A DNA stretch of 64,000 bases from Viridothelium virens (taxonomy: Eukaryota > Ascomycota > Dothideomycetes > Trypetheliales > Trypetheliaceae): assembly GCA_010094025.1 (NCBI GenBank), contig ML991814.1, forward strand, positions 186,001-250,000. Direction: 5' to 3'. The translations under genes and the position numbers were made by a program. The notes under the pieces are model-generated. The model was not told the DNA's origin. It was given only the letters and a program-made list of their open reading frames with translations, and made no database searches. Shown here in pieces: positions 33,766 to 45,452 of the stretch. Position 1 is the stretch's first letter. Every line of letters begins with the position of its first letter.

Positions 33766-36126
33766 TCAAATGCCCTCAACGAATTCTTCGCCTATGTCTC
33801 CCTGATCATCCAGCACCATCTCTGCACCGAACATGACGCTGGGGTCATCATAAAGACCAGTGTATAGACCTTCATCAGCGAATGATAGCGGAGCTTCATC
33901 ATCTTCGTAGATCTCGTCATCCTCTTGGAACCCATCAATTGGCTGCTCTTCAACGTCTCCTTCGCCATCCCCCGGGAACCCATCAATTGTCTGCTCTTCG
34001 ATCTCTTCTTCGCCACGCGCAGAGGGTTCGCGGTCACTCGGCTGACCTTGAGATTCAGTATCTTGACGGTCGGCGTCATGACGGCTCCTGGCGGCTTTTG
34101 CTTCTTGGACATCCATTTTCCTTTTCGCCCGTTTCGCCCGTCGATAATCCCTCCGCAGCTCCGTAGCCCAAAAGGCATTACGAGGAATGTGGTAATCGCC
34201 ATAAGTCTCCCACTCTGCTCGGTAGTCCGTGTAGTTCTCCCAACTGTCTTCTGCGTCTGCGTGAAACTTTGGTAGCCCTGCGCGACCCGATCCAAGCGAA
34301 GGCTTTGCTGATGCCGCTCTCTCCTGAAGTAGGGGTGGATCCCGCCCAAGCACTTGCCAAAGACGCAGTTCTTCCTGAGCAGCCTGTACACGATCGTAAG
34401 TTTCGGTCCATTGGTCAAGCCGAAGGTAAGGCTCAGCTCGGTCCTCAAACTTCGGAAGACGCTTCCGCTTCCGTGACATCGTCTCGTTAGCAGGCCCTTC
34501 GCCAGTGCTTAAGACCTCTTGATCCTCCTGATGCTCGTCAGTTGAGTCGTCAAAATCGGCGCTATCCCAGTTTTCGAGGGAATCGTTGGATGGCTCGGCA
34601 GCTGCCGCCATTTTACACGCTGCTTCATATTGCTTGGAATACCTGGTAAGCTGTAGTACCGCTTGCTCCGTTGTAAAATGATCTGTAACGCGTACAACGC
34701 CCTTCCTATACTTCGTCATCTGAAGTCTGCACTTCCTCGCGACACCGGCGAGAATTTCGCGTGAATTCTGAGGCATGCCTAGAAGGTCTCTAGCTGCTTC
34801 CACGTCGGCTGTAAAAATCATTGGTACCTTGTTGAGCGGGTTGAGACTCTGTCCACTATATTTATCGGAGGCTCGAAGACGTGAATGAGCCTGATTGATG
34901 ACCGCCTGCACGAGTCGTCGGGTGACATTGACGATCAAGCTATGGAAGTCTGAAAATGCAGTGTAATAAATTGAAGGTACTTGGCCTTCGAGGGCTAAGG
35001 CTCTCCAATCAGGAGCATTCCCAAACTCGTAGGGGCCCTCGGGTGGTACTTGACGCATAAATAACTCGTCCATGAGTGATAGCCAATTCGGGGCGACAAA
35101 AAGTCTTGCAGCTGGCCAATATTCGAGAGCCGCCCGTTCATTTTCCTCATCCTCTTTGCTTTGCTGTATTCCACCGTCTGTCTGAATCCCACTGGTTGTT
35201 GCTGGGCCATATTCATGCGGCTCGGGTTCAATCTCAGCACCATCTTCTTCGTTCGAGTTTTCTTCGTCCGATTCCTCGCCAGGATCTGTGTCAACAATTA
35301 AACCGCCTCCTTCGCCTCCATCGGAATCAGGATCTGGGTTATTGTTCTTGTAGTCATTCTCTTCACGGTTGTAGGCCCTGTCTAGCTTCGCCGCCATTTT
35401 GTTGTCGAGTAACCAATTCTCTCCATGTCGTGTGAACTCTACAGTGACGTCCTGCTTCTCACACTTCCAAGCCAATGAAGTGGCTGCGTATTCAAGAGCT
35501 TCGCAGCACCCGTCGCTTATCTCGAACGCAGCCGGTACCTGAGTCGTATAATCGAGAAGCTTTCCCGAAGTTTTGTACTGTTGTTCCTGTTGTGAGGCTG
35601 CGCGCAAATGCAATAGTAGACTTTGGGTTTGAACTTCCGATTTTGACCCTATGGCAGTTGCAATATCTTTAGTTGCGTTCTTGCCTTTCCTAGCGAGTGC
35701 GCGAAGGAAAATCTCAAATTCTTTTTGAGACCAGCGCGAAGCACCTAGCTGAAGTACGAGATCGTCAGGACTTGGAATCTCGAGAAGATCGATCCCTGCA
35801 GCTTCTTCTATTGCAGTATTCAGCAATGGCCGGAAGCCCTCGGCAGCACCTCTCGTGTATATGCAGTCCTTGTCCACAGAGGTAATTTGCTTTCTGACGA
35901 TTTCTTGTTCCCAAGGTTCTGGATTCTTACGTGTCCGATATGTTACATTGCTCGTGCTCCTAGGAGGGCGTCTTCCTTTCGATTTTGATGGGCGATTGGC
36001 CGCGTCGCTTTGTCGTTTTTCGTTATCAAGGGCCAACAATCTGGGATCAATGAGCTGATCTATTGAGTCCAAAAGATCTGCGACCTGTCCAGATCCCGCT
36101 GGAGAATTGCTTTCAACCGAGTTCAT
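33766..36126 (-). CDS. RRN5: RNA polymerase I upstream-activating factor Rrn5-like protein
   Basis: Single-exon 786-aa protein. The N-terminal 65 residues are basic and disordered. TYRTRKNPEPWEQEIVRKQI precedes a SANT/Myb-like domain at about 131-176 (SRWSQKEFEIFLRALARKGK...IATAIGSKSEVQTQSLLLHL). Then comes VPAAFEISDGCCEALEYAAT, a segment I associate with Rrn5 proteins. Acidic stretches follow (DPDSDGGEGG...EESDEENSNEEDG), a conserved block APNWLSLMDELFMRQVPPEG, and a histone-fold-like region (RLVQAVINQAHSRLRASDKY, then TADVEAARDLLGMPQNSREI). In yeast, Rrn5 is part of the UAF that commits rDNA promoters to Pol I. The assignment rests on the SANT plus flanking motifs and is good but not certain. 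Confidence 0.72.
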   Translation of the reverse strand: MNSVESNSPAGSGQVADLLDSIDQLIDPRLLALDNEKRQSDAANRPSKSKGRRPPRSTSNVTYRTRKNPEPWEQEIVRKQITSVDKDCIYTRGAAEGFRPLLNTAIEEAAGIDLLEIPSPDDLVLQLGASRWSQKEFEIFLRALARKGKNATKDIATAIGSKSEVQTQSLLLHLRAASQQEQQYKTSGKLLDYTTQVPAAFEISDGCCEALEYAATSLAWKCEKQDVTVEFTRHGENWLLDNKMAAKLDRAYNREENDYKNNNPDPDSDGGEGGGLIVDTDPGEESDEENSNEEDGAEIEPEPHEYGPATTSGIQTDGGIQQSKEDEENERAALEYWPAARLFVAPNWLSLMDELFMRQVPPEGPYEFGNAPDWRALALEGQVPSIYYTAFSDFHSLIVNVTRRLVQAVINQAHSRLRASDKYSGQSLNPLNKVPMIFTADVEAARDLLGMPQNSREILAGVARKCRLQMTKYRKGVVRVTDHFTTEQAVLQLTRYSKQYEAACKMAAAAEPSNDSLENWDSADFDDSTDEHQEDQEVLSTGEGPANETMSRKRKRLPKFEDRAEPYLRLDQWTETYDRVQAAQEELRLWQVLGRDPPLLQERAASAKPSLGSGRAGLPKFHADAEDSWENYTDYRAEWETYGDYHIPRNAFWATELRRDYRRAKRAKRKMDVQEAKAARSRHDADRQDTESQGQPSDREPSARGEEEIEEQTIDGFPGDGEGDVEEQPIDGFQEDDEIYEDDEAPLSFADEGLYTGLYDDPSVMFGAEMVLDDQGDIGEEFVEGI

Positions 36127-36421
36127 ATTCGTATATGGTAGCTTCCCAACGCTGTTTCACGAGATACATTATGTGGCAACCACTCTCAATAGTTAGTGCT
36201 CAACGCAAAGTATGCTTGGCTAGGTCGCTTCGGTACTGAAATTCGAGGAGTGCCGATCTCGATTCTGGTTATGGAGGTTGTGATTTGGGTGGTGTGACGA
36301 AGGCTTCACCTCGGACTTTTCTCCGCGCCTGTTAGAGGTACGATAGGATAGCTCGCCACGCTCGCGTCGCATCATAATCGACCCAGCCAAAGTCCCAAAT
36401 ACGACGCTCCCTCAACGATTG
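36127..36421. promoter_or_regulatory. shared divergent promoter of the RRN5-like and IRC3 genes
   Basis: 295 bp between outward-facing ATGs, the shortest divergent spacing in the window. No specific site is claimed. Confidence 0.45.
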
Positions 36422-38683
36422 ATGCTTGTGATCTCAGCACCTCTAAAAAAGCTATGGAGACCACTGATATACTTTCGACCTCGCTCACTAAGCTCGAGGC
36501 TCCATAGCACGCCCGTCATTCACGCGCGAACACGTCGGAGCTCCGTTCTCAACGTGCCACCCACCAGCCAAATAGGTATACCTCATATCAATCTACGGAA
36601 ATACCAGGAAGAATGCATACAAGCAGTTCTGTCTCATCTAGCAAATGGCCACCGTCGGCTGGGCATATCTTTGGCTACAGGAAGCGGTAAGACTGTAAGA
36701 TACTGGAAACCATGAGATATGCTTCATATGCTAATTTGGGGGATAAAGGTAATCTTCACACATCTGATAGATCGTGTCCCTTCTATTGAAGAGGATGCTA
36801 CTCAAACGCTCATTCTGGCGCATCGCCGGGAGCTCGTAGAGCAGGCCGCGAGGCATTGCTCAGCCGCCAATCCTACAAAGACAGTCGAGGTGGAGATGGG
36901 GAACAACCATGCAAGCGGCTCGGCAGATATTACGGTAGCATCGGTGCAAAGCATAACATCTGGCGAGAGAATATGCAAATATGACCCTCGGAGATTTAAG
37001 CTCGTGATGGTAGATGAAGCACATCATATAGTTGCGCCGCAGTATTTGAGCATTCTGGAGCATTTTGGGCTGAGTTATGGCCACCAACAAGCCAAGATGG
37101 CTCTGATTGGTGTCTCGGCCACTTTCTCCAGGCTCGATGGGCTCAGCTTAGGTTCCGTTATTGACCATATTGTTTATCATAAGTACGCTACCTCTGGAAA
37201 ACTCTTCAACAACAAGAAGCTGACGCAATCACACAGGGACTATGTGGATTTGATGAACGAGGATTGGCTCGCTGATGCAGTCTTTACTACCGTACAGACG
37301 AAAACGGATCTCTCCACAGTGAAGACCAGCAGCGCGGGTGACTTCCAGACCCCCTCTCTATCAAAAGCCGTCAACACCCCTGAGACAAATGCGATCACAG
37401 TGCGCTCGTGGTTGAAAAAGGCGGAGGGAAGAAAGTCGACATTAGTTTTTTGCGTCGATGTTGCGCACGTTATTGCCTTGGCCAGTACTTTTATCCAACA
37501 CGGGATCAAAGCCAAGTACATTACGAGCAATACCCATCCCCGCGCTCGCAGTGAAACCTTAGATGCTTTTAGACGCGGCGACTTCCCCGTTCTTCTCAAT
37601 TGCGGCATCTTCACAGAGGGTACAGACATCCCGAATATAGATTGCATCATCCTGGCCAGACCGACGAAATCTCGAAACCTCCTCGTCCAGATGATCGGAC
37701 GTGGCACGAGGAAATATCCTGGGAAGGAAAACTGCCACATCGTTGACTTTGTTTCTTCGCTAGAAACAGGTGTTGTCACAACTCCTACTCTATTCGGACT
37801 GGATCCCACGTTGATCGTGGAGAAGGCCGATGTAAAGAAGCTCGAGCAGCTCCGCGATGGTAGGGATCGCGAACAGGAGCTGAAAGAACAAGCCTCAGCT
37901 ATGTCAGTGGCAGCTGGTACAAAGTTGAAGGGCAGTGTCACTTTTACCGACTACAAGTCGATCACGGACTTAATCGACGATACTTCTCTGGACCGCTACA
38001 TACGAGCCATTAGCTCATACACGTGGGTCCGCGTGGGCGAGAACAAGCACATTCTTTCCTGTCGAAACCAGGGCCATCTTACGATTGAGAAAGCCAACGA
38101 CGACTTCGTTGTCAAATACACTCAGCAAATCCCAGGAAAAATTGGTGGGCCAATGGCGCGGCCTCGAGAGCTCTCAAGATCCGTCACTTTCGACCACGCC
38201 GTCAATGCTGCTGATACCTTTGCCAAGGATACCTTCCCAGCGATCTACATACTCCAGTCTGCGCCGTGGCGCAAGAAACCTGCCTCCGAGTCTCAAGTCG
38301 AGTTTTTGAATACATCGAGGGACAATGATAAGAAATTGGGGTCCGATACGCTCACGATGGGCAAGGCGAGCGACATGATCACAAAGATCAAACACGGAGT
38401 TCGAGGCCGTTTCAGAAAGTCCCAAGCTGGCTTACAAAAGACAAGGAAGACCGAAGAAAAACGGCGGAGATTGCGAGACAGGGAAGCTGTCCGCGTAGGA
38501 CCGCTGCGGCGGAATGATCGATCTGTAGTAGGGACGCCAGAAACTGTATCTGCGGCAGTAAATACTAACCCCCAGTCGCATGGGGATGGGTTCTTAGCTC
38601 GAGATAGAGGCTTCGAGCAATCGATGAAGCAGCTTCGTCACAAATCAGATACAAGCACGGCTTCGGGGTGGGCAATCCCGTGA
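36422..38683 (+). CDS. IRC3: mitochondrial DEAD/DEAH-box helicase Irc3
   Basis: Two exons, 36422-36694 and 36749-38683, with a 54-nt phase-0 intron, giving 735 aa. The N-terminus ([20 protein letters not shown], then SLSSRLHST) is a typical mitochondrial presequence. Motifs in order are [16 protein letters not shown] (Q-like), LATGSGKT (Walker A, directly before the intron), [12 protein letters not shown] (Ia), VMVDEAHH (DEAH box), VSATFSR (III), [12 protein letters not shown] (IV), [20 protein letters not shown] (V) and QMIGRGTRK (VI). A long basic tail follows. Yeast Irc3 is a double-stranded-DNA-dependent helicase needed for mitochondrial DNA stability. The ORF's TTG at 36419 is not used; the ATG three bases later is. 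Confidence 0.88.
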
Positions 38684-39218
38684 AACGGTAAAAGATTAAT
38701 GAATAATGAATAATGAATCTCGTTCTGATTGTTATAACCATGGATGTGTGACTACTGCTCTCTACAGCGATTGCGGGTACAGAACAGAGAATTTAGGTTC
38801 ATAGGTTTTCGGAGTATCAAGGAGAGCGACACTACATTCAAAGCCACTGAGCCATGTTACTGCTACAGAGGGCTGGAACGACGTCCACATTGATTTTAAG
38901 CAACGTGTGATTCGGTGGTGAGTTTTCATGGTTTATTGCACGGTTACCTAGATACTTTCATTCCCTGGCTGCTCAACTGCAGGCTCGAGCATGATGCTCA
39001 AAAGCCAGAGGAGCAAGCCAACTTTAAATAATAGATGTTCAATGCAACAGTGCCAAAAGGACCAACAACATGTCAAAGTCACGCCATTGCAAACTCACAC
39101 ATGTTGTGCTGGCGCAGGAGGCAATATCCACTGTCAAATCAAAAGAAAAAGGATATTGTGATGAAAGACAGAAGTGCAATATGGTTATCAACCCAGCAGA
39201 AATCCTGGGTAGATGCTC
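38684..39218. other. intergenic, convergent 3' region
   Basis: 535 bp between the stops of IRC3 and the La gene, holding both 3' UTRs. No coding signal is seen. Confidence 0.4.
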
Positions 39219-41146
39219 TTAAGCAGAGCCTCCAGCAGCAACTCCATCTTCTTTCAGCTTCTTCGCAGTTTCTCCATCTACCTCGTCATCGTCTTGGCGC
39301 GCGCGCTTCTTTGTGGGAGCAGCCTTGACTGCTTCTTTGGTGGTAGTAGCTTCAGCTGCTTCTTGAGTGGCAGCAGACCCGACTGCTGTGGTGATCTTCG
39401 TCTTCTCAATAACCTTCTCTGCCTTTGCCTTCTTGTTTGAGGCCTTCTCCGCATCATCGTCATCGTCATCATCATCATCACGTGAGCGCTTCTTGCTGAT
39501 GGCAGGTTCAGCCTTGGCTGTGGATTTGGGCTCTGAATTAGCAGTCTCAGCAGCGTCATCGCCATTTGAATCAATGTTCTTCCCCGTCTTCGCCTCATCT
39601 GTCTTAGTCTTCTTGACGGGAGCGGCTTCAGCGTCTTCTTCATCTTCATCGCGGCTGCGCTTTTTTGTTAGAAAAGCCTCGGCTTTGGTCTGAAGTTTGG
39701 TCGCTGGCACGTCAGTGTCGACGGCACCCTCAGCAGTCGATACATGGTTCTTCTCAGTCTCACCCTCCCCAGTCTTAGTCTTCTTGACAGGAGTAGAATC
39801 AACTTCTTCCTCGTCCTCATCACGCTCACGCTTCGATCTAGTATTCTTTGCAGTATCGTCCTGCTTCTTCTTGCTATCTTCGTCACGGCGAGTACGCCAG
39901 TCGCGATCGTCTTCGCCATCACGGTAACTATGACCACGCGAATCATTTTTATCTGAGCGGCGATTATCACGGCGATTATCTTGACGTCGATTGTCCCGAC
40001 CGTTGCGATTCTGGAACCTGCCGTTGCGTTGACCACGACCACGGTTGTTGTTGCTCGGCTGAATCTTGCCTGACTTGATGTCTTCCACCTTCTGCTCACA
40101 ATAGTCCTTCTTGCTCTTGATGACAAGAGGCATTTCATGAAACTTGGGTGGCGGATCTAGCTGAAGAAACTGTTTGGCAGCTTCCTCAGTCTCGAACTCA
40201 ACGAAGATACTGCCCTTGAATAACCGATCTGGCGTGCGGCGGAGACGGATAGCTCCGATTGGCCCATAAGGAGCAAAAAATGCCTCAATAGCAAGTTGAG
40301 TGTCGTTGGACTCTTCACCAAAACCTTTGACATAGATAGTCCTTGGCATGGCCGCATCTGCGATGATTTTGACATTGTCATCCGGATCGCACAAGCTTGC
40401 ATCAAGGGGAGTCTTGCGCTTGACTTCATCATTTTCGGTGACATCCAAGGAGTCGCTCTCCTTGAGAGCCTTGACGACGGCAGAGTATGGTTGAAAGCGC
40501 TTCATACGCTTGAAAGTGTGCAGCTGCTTGATGGAGAATGGCTTGTTTTCGGGGCCTCCGACCTGGCTGAACAAGAATTTGTCGAGAGGAAGGTTTGAGT
40601 CCGAGAAGTAGAACTCAACCTTATACATTGTTTAGTCGAATCACGCATGCGAAGTATTTGTAGGACCAACCTGTTTGCGAATTTCATCTGGATCATCTGT
40701 CTCGGGTAGAGACGATGGGTCAAATTTGCTTTGGTTATTACGGCGTGTGTATCGTCCGTTATTGGGCCTTCCATGACCATTAGTTTTTCCGTCATTGGAT
40801 CGACGTCGATTGGTATTGTCGTTGTTGGCGCCTGAGTTGCGCTCTGAAGCCGTAGCTTTCCCCGCTTGGGTATCGTTTTCGTTAGATTTGATCTTCATGT
40901 CATTGTCTCCACCTGTCAGAAGTCAGTGAAGATGCTTACAATGTGAGCGAGTAGCCTACCTTTGACAGCCTCTTCTTTCTGTTTGGCAGCTTCTTGAGCA
41001 TCAGCGACTTCTTCGGCAGGGGTGCTGGTGGGTTCTTTGGCAGCTTCAACAGCCTTGCCGGTAAGCTTCTCAGTTGCAGATTGGTCATTGGGAATGGAAG
41101 TCGCTGAAGGATCAGGCTCAGTAGCCTGGACCTTGAGATCGGCCAT
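39219..41146 (-). CDS. LHP1: La protein (RNA chaperone) with expanded C-terminal repeats
   Basis: Three exons: 41146-40960, 40912-40671 and 40619-39219, with introns of 47 and 51 nt, giving 609 aa. After a disordered, Asn/Arg-rich N-terminus comes the La motif, completed across intron 2: EIRKQ-VEFYFSDSNLPLDKFL, then FSIKQLHTFKRMKRFQPYSA and SDSLDVTENDEVKRK. An RRM follows (RTIYVKGFGEES...FAPYGPIGAIRLRR...GSIFVEFETEEAAKQFL). An RGG/Arg-Asn-rich stretch (NNNRGRGQRNGRFQNRNGRD) leads to a long Lys/Asp/Glu tail. La proteins bind 3' oligo-U of Pol III transcripts such as pre-tRNAs and U6. The protein is over twice the length of yeast Lhp1 because of the tail, which carries four KKxK-type basic patches alternating with acidic runs. 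Confidence 0.9.
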
Positions 41147-41708
41147 TACAGGCAGGTTCAGTAGATGTTGAGGAGAGTTTAGACTTGCGGTAAACCTAAG
41201 ATCGGTAGATCAAAGAGGAAGGGAAGCGGATTAGGAAGCAGTGCTAACAGCTCTGAGGGTAAGATAGGGCTTCGAAAGCTAGTAGCAGTGGTATTTGAGT
41301 GAGGAAATCGGGACTGAGAAAGTGGATGGTGGGTAGAAGTTTAGTAGGTGCGTGGGCAGGTGACTCAAGAAATGGCTCGAAGAAGTGGGGCAAATTAGGA
41401 TTCGCGGCTAGCGCTCGGATCAGAGAAGTGAGAAGGAATTCAATTTGTGAGAGAGCCGACGCAAGAGCAATATTCGTGGTGAGAACGGAGTGGTATTGTA
41501 GTCACTTCACGGAGCATCCAAGTGTGAAGCTTTGAATTTTCGTCGAGCTGCATTTGTGGAGGGGCTCGCGCTGGCCAATCGTTTCGAGCTCCGCCGACAT
41601 CCCGATCCCCGATGTGCAGGGGGTCGACTGTACCTCGAAAAAGTCCCATGAAGTGATGATTCCCCGTCCAGCTCGCACGAACGTTTAGCCACTCGATATT
41701 AACCAGTC
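41147..41708. promoter_or_regulatory. divergent intergenic region between La and uS4m genes
   Basis: 562 bp between outward-facing ATGs. A CCAAT pentamer is present on the plus strand at 41575-41579. Confidence 0.45.
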
Positions 41709-43126
41709 ATGAGGAAGAAGCCCAAATTTCATGGCCTCAAGAAAATTGTATTGTCTATTCATCTTTGTTTCCATTCGAAGAGATGTCGCTAACCGGTTTA
41801 CTCATAGAAAGTCCGCCAATCATGGAACAAATTCAATCTCTACAACCTCTCTCGCATGCAAAAGCTCACCGTCGAGGACAAGACGTTCTTCCAGCAGAAA
41901 TGGGCAGCTAAGGCGGTGACACGCGCCTACCACGGAGAACAGATAAAAGAGAAGCAATGGCAGAGGATGTTTGATACAAGAATACCCTCAGTTCAATCAA
42001 TGGATCATCGGTATCTAGCACAGCATGATGGATCTGAGCAAGCTGCTGGACGGGGCTCGGGAATTGAGCTGTCCAATGGGCTGGCCAAGAAGAGCCAGCC
42101 GAGGACGCCCTATATGCATATGGTGTATGGCCCAACAGAAAGGAGATTAGATACTGCCATATGGAGGGCCCTCTTTGCAAGTAGCGTACGACAAGCACGA
42201 CAATTCGTAACGCACGGAGGCGTTAAAGTCAATGGCAAGAAGGTTAGACTGATAAATCTTGATGAAGGGCATCTTTATCTTATTTTATGTTCCTACAGAT
42301 GATATACCCGGGATACCAGCTCAATCCAGGAGATATGTTTCAAGTCGATCCCGATCGAGTCATGTTCGCGACAGGAGCAATGAAGAACCAAGACAAAGCC
42401 TACAAGAAAGCGAAGTCACGCGAAGCCCAAGCAGCAGAAGAAGGAGCTACAGAAGAGGCCACGGCGGACGAAGGCAAAGAAGTATCTACCGAAACTGACA
42501 ACACGTCAGAACAGGAAGATGGAGCTATCAACGCAAAATCAGACACTCCTCCCGAAGACCCTGAGCTCTCCCTCAAAGACCGCCAGAAAACCATCAAATC
42601 CCTCCTCGAAAACGCCAAGCTCATCCTCTCCGACCCACACGACCGCCTTTCCGCCCCCCGCAAACAAGAATGGCGCGCCTTCTCCAAGCTCGTGCGCAGC
42701 ACACTCTCCCGCGCTCGCACCACCTCCGACGCCACCACCTCCGACCTGGAATCACAATTCCAGCTGCTGAAATCCAAGCTCGCGCCCACCTCGAGCTCCG
42801 CATCCAGCAAAGCCGCCGCCGAGGCGCACCAGCGCGAAGCAGAGGCGCGGATATCAGCCGAGGACGAGAGGATGCTGCGGGAAGCGCTGGAGCGAGCGTA
42901 CGAGAATCCGGTCGATGATGCGAAGCCGTATGCAACCCCTTGGAGGCCGAGACCGTATATGAGTCCGTTTGCGTTCATCCCGAGGTACCTGGAGGTGAAT
43001 CAGAATGTGTGTTCGGCGGTGTATTTGAGGCATCCGGTGGCGAGGCCGGGGTTGGCGGAGGTGCCTACGCCGTTTCATTTGGAGACGAGTCAGTTGGCGT
43101 TCAACTGGTATTTGAGACGGAGGTAG
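41709..43126 (+). CDS. NAM9: mitochondrial small-subunit ribosomal protein uS4m (Nam9 type)
   Basis: Three exons: 41709-41747, 41808-42242 and 42299-43126, with introns of 60 and 56 nt, giving 433 aa. Exon 1 encodes only 13 residues ([13 protein letters not shown]) and joins [15 protein letters not shown], as expected for mitochondrial S4. The S4 RNA-binding domain is [20 protein letters not shown], then [30 protein letters not shown], split by intron 2. A long Ala/Glu-rich insert follows. The C-terminal block [40 protein letters not shown] and [17 protein letters not shown] is characteristic of fungal Nam9. It nucleates assembly of the 37S mitoribosomal subunit. Confidence 0.92.
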
Positions 43127-43575
43127 ATAAGCAACTTCATGCATGACCTGAGCGTAGATTTCTAGTGTACTATAAACGGTTTGCTTGTATGCTGGTTGCG
43201 CTATGTAGATCTATGTAGATACACTGACAATACAACCGCTCTGATAAGCTGCTCGACCCGAAGGGAGCTGCTATTCTGTTAAGCTATGACCCCATCCTCA
43301 TTACGCCATAGCGATACCGTTCCGCACCTAAGGAACCTTGCCTTTTCCTACGCCTTTTGGAAGCTCATCGCGCCAGTGTCCAACGCCAATATCTTTACAA
43401 TGAAAGGTCAAAGAAACCAGAGCAATGCGTCAAAAATCGCGGATTAAGTCCTTGCTGAGCTAGAACTCGGAAGCCAGCGACAAGCATGCTTGGAATGAGG
43501 TGAAACTCGAAAGACTCTAAGGAAGCGCAACAATGACATAGAAGGCCAAAGAGTAAAAGAAGGCCACGAACGAGT
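43127..43575. other. intergenic, convergent 3' region
   Basis: 449 bp between the stops of the uS4m gene and the membrane protein gene. Nothing else is recognised. Confidence 0.4.
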
Positions 43576-45452
43576 CTAGTCGCCATATTGGTTCTGCTGT
43601 TCATCATCGTAGGGTTTATCGCGATGCTCATCTTGATTTTCATAGTCCTCATACTTTGTCCTCATCGTCTCCGTGCTCTGCCTTGGGCTTATTTCAATGA
43701 TGCTGCTCTCTGGCGACCAATGATGGTCGGAGGACGAGCTTGGTGCATATTGTGCAAATCCATCGGCGACGGTAGTAATCTCATCATCGTGCTCCTCGTA
43801 TCCAGGCAAGCCTGCGCTTCCTGGCTCCGTCGTGTAACTTGGAAGACTGCTCGTTCGGCTGAGAGGCAGCGAATATCTGTCCGAGGCATTGGAGCTCCTT
43901 CGAGATGTATACTGTCCGCTGTGTTGGTTGGCTGGCTCTGTTTGAGGCTGCCCATAACGGCCTTCTTCCGCTCTGACGATATCACTAACGACTTCATGGG
44001 CATTATGTAGCTGCCTGATCTCTTCTTGCATGGCTTCCTCGAGGAGTCCCTCTTGGTCGCGTATTAGAGAACGCTTCTCTTCGTAGTCACTAATTCGCCG
44101 ATCGCGTTTGTGCCACCAGTCACGCCATCGTCGACGTCGATAAGCCCTCTTGTAGGAGCGCAGATTACGACGTTCTTGACGATCTGCGAGTCTTTCGACT
44201 TTTTGGCGAGAGGAACAACAGCAGCAACGGATAGCAATAAAGATGCAACTACATCCAAGAGCAGCCGCAACAGCACCAAGAGCAACAACGAGACCTTTGG
44301 AGAGCTTGGGCTTGGAATCTTGGTCATTAGAGTCATTTGGGGAATCCTCAGCGGTTCTGGTCTCGTTCCAGTGCCCTTGTGTATTGGAAGCCATAATGAC
44401 CTTTTGCTTCTGATCATGGCTATGATCATGGAGTCGAGCATACATGCCCTTGATAGCGCCATGGGCCTTGTGTAAGATAGCTTTCAGAACGCAGCCGAAG
44501 TTGTCGCACTGGTCGATATATTCTGTCAGCGTGAAAACGTCTTTTCCCAAGTGGGTGCTGATAACTTTCTCTTTAGTGCGGATGATGTCGCGGAGCTCCC
44601 TTACATGAGACTGGAGTTCCCTGAGCTCCTCGATTTCATGCTCGATGAATTCCTGGTCCTTAGACAGTGCTGCTTGGACTTGTAGATTATCCTTCAGCGC
44701 TGCTACGTCAATACGAAGATGAGCCGGAGGATCCCGCCAATCGTCAGGCGGTTCCAAATTGTCTGTACCGTCTTTCGGGGCGTTCACGAGAGTGCCAAGG
44801 CGGAGAAGCTGTGGGATAGGAAGATGTCTATATGATAGCCGGAAGCCAACGGGTTGTTTTAGATCCTGGCCGTCAACACCCTCGACCTGAAATTCCAGTA
44901 GCAGAGCTACGCTACCGGTCCTATCTGTAGCCGGTAGGCCGCCCAAGAGGCATGATGAGTTCCATGAAAAGTACACTGAATGAAAGGAGGATCCAGATTG
45001 AACATTCACATTGCCACGTCCAGTAGTAAAATCATCACTGTACGTCTCAGTGCGTAGTTTGAAGGGAAGTAGCTCGCCATTCAGGGTGAGGTTCGAAGTA
45101 TCGCAAGGATCTTCTGAAGGAAGTACTTCTATTTCGAATTCCTGCGGCGAATTAATAGATCAACTCGTGCCTGAGGATGAGCGACACGTACAAGAGCGTC
45201 GTCATCACTTTGGCCTCCATCTTGGCGGCTGCAGCTTGGACAAGGCACAGATAGGAGTGCCTGAGCATTATGTGGATCTAACAGCAAGATCAGTTTGATG
45301 GGCTAATGGAGCAGCTGCTGTTGTGGGTATGTGCTACCAAGCTCTAGAACCCTGGGCGTAAGTGAAGATATATCTTCATTGATTGCTCGGGGAGCTGCCA
45401 GTGTCCGTCCAATTGCTGGAAGCAAGGCCAACGCCTTCAGAAAGCCGTGCAT
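43576..45452 (-). CDS. single-pass type I membrane protein with coiled coil, function unknown
   Basis: Three exons: 45452-45338, 45277-45192 and 45141-43576, with introns of 60 and 50 nt, giving 588 aa. Exon 1 encodes a signal peptide (MHGFLKALALLPAIGRTLAA). Joining exon 2 gives RVLELDPHNAQALLSVPCPS-C, then SDDDAL-EFEIEVLPSEDPCD. The lumenal or extracellular part is beta-like and predicted to end in a helical segment (EFIEHEIEELRELQSHVREL). One membrane span, GLVVALGAVAAALGCSCIFI, is followed by a Cys cluster (RCCCCSS), a strongly basic Arg-rich juxtamembrane stretch (RAYRRRRWRDWWHKRDRR), and a Ser-, Pro- and Tyr-rich tail with PSY-type motifs (LPSYTTEP, GLPGYEEHDD). Similar proteins are common in Pezizomycotina but I know no function for them. 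Confidence 0.75.
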
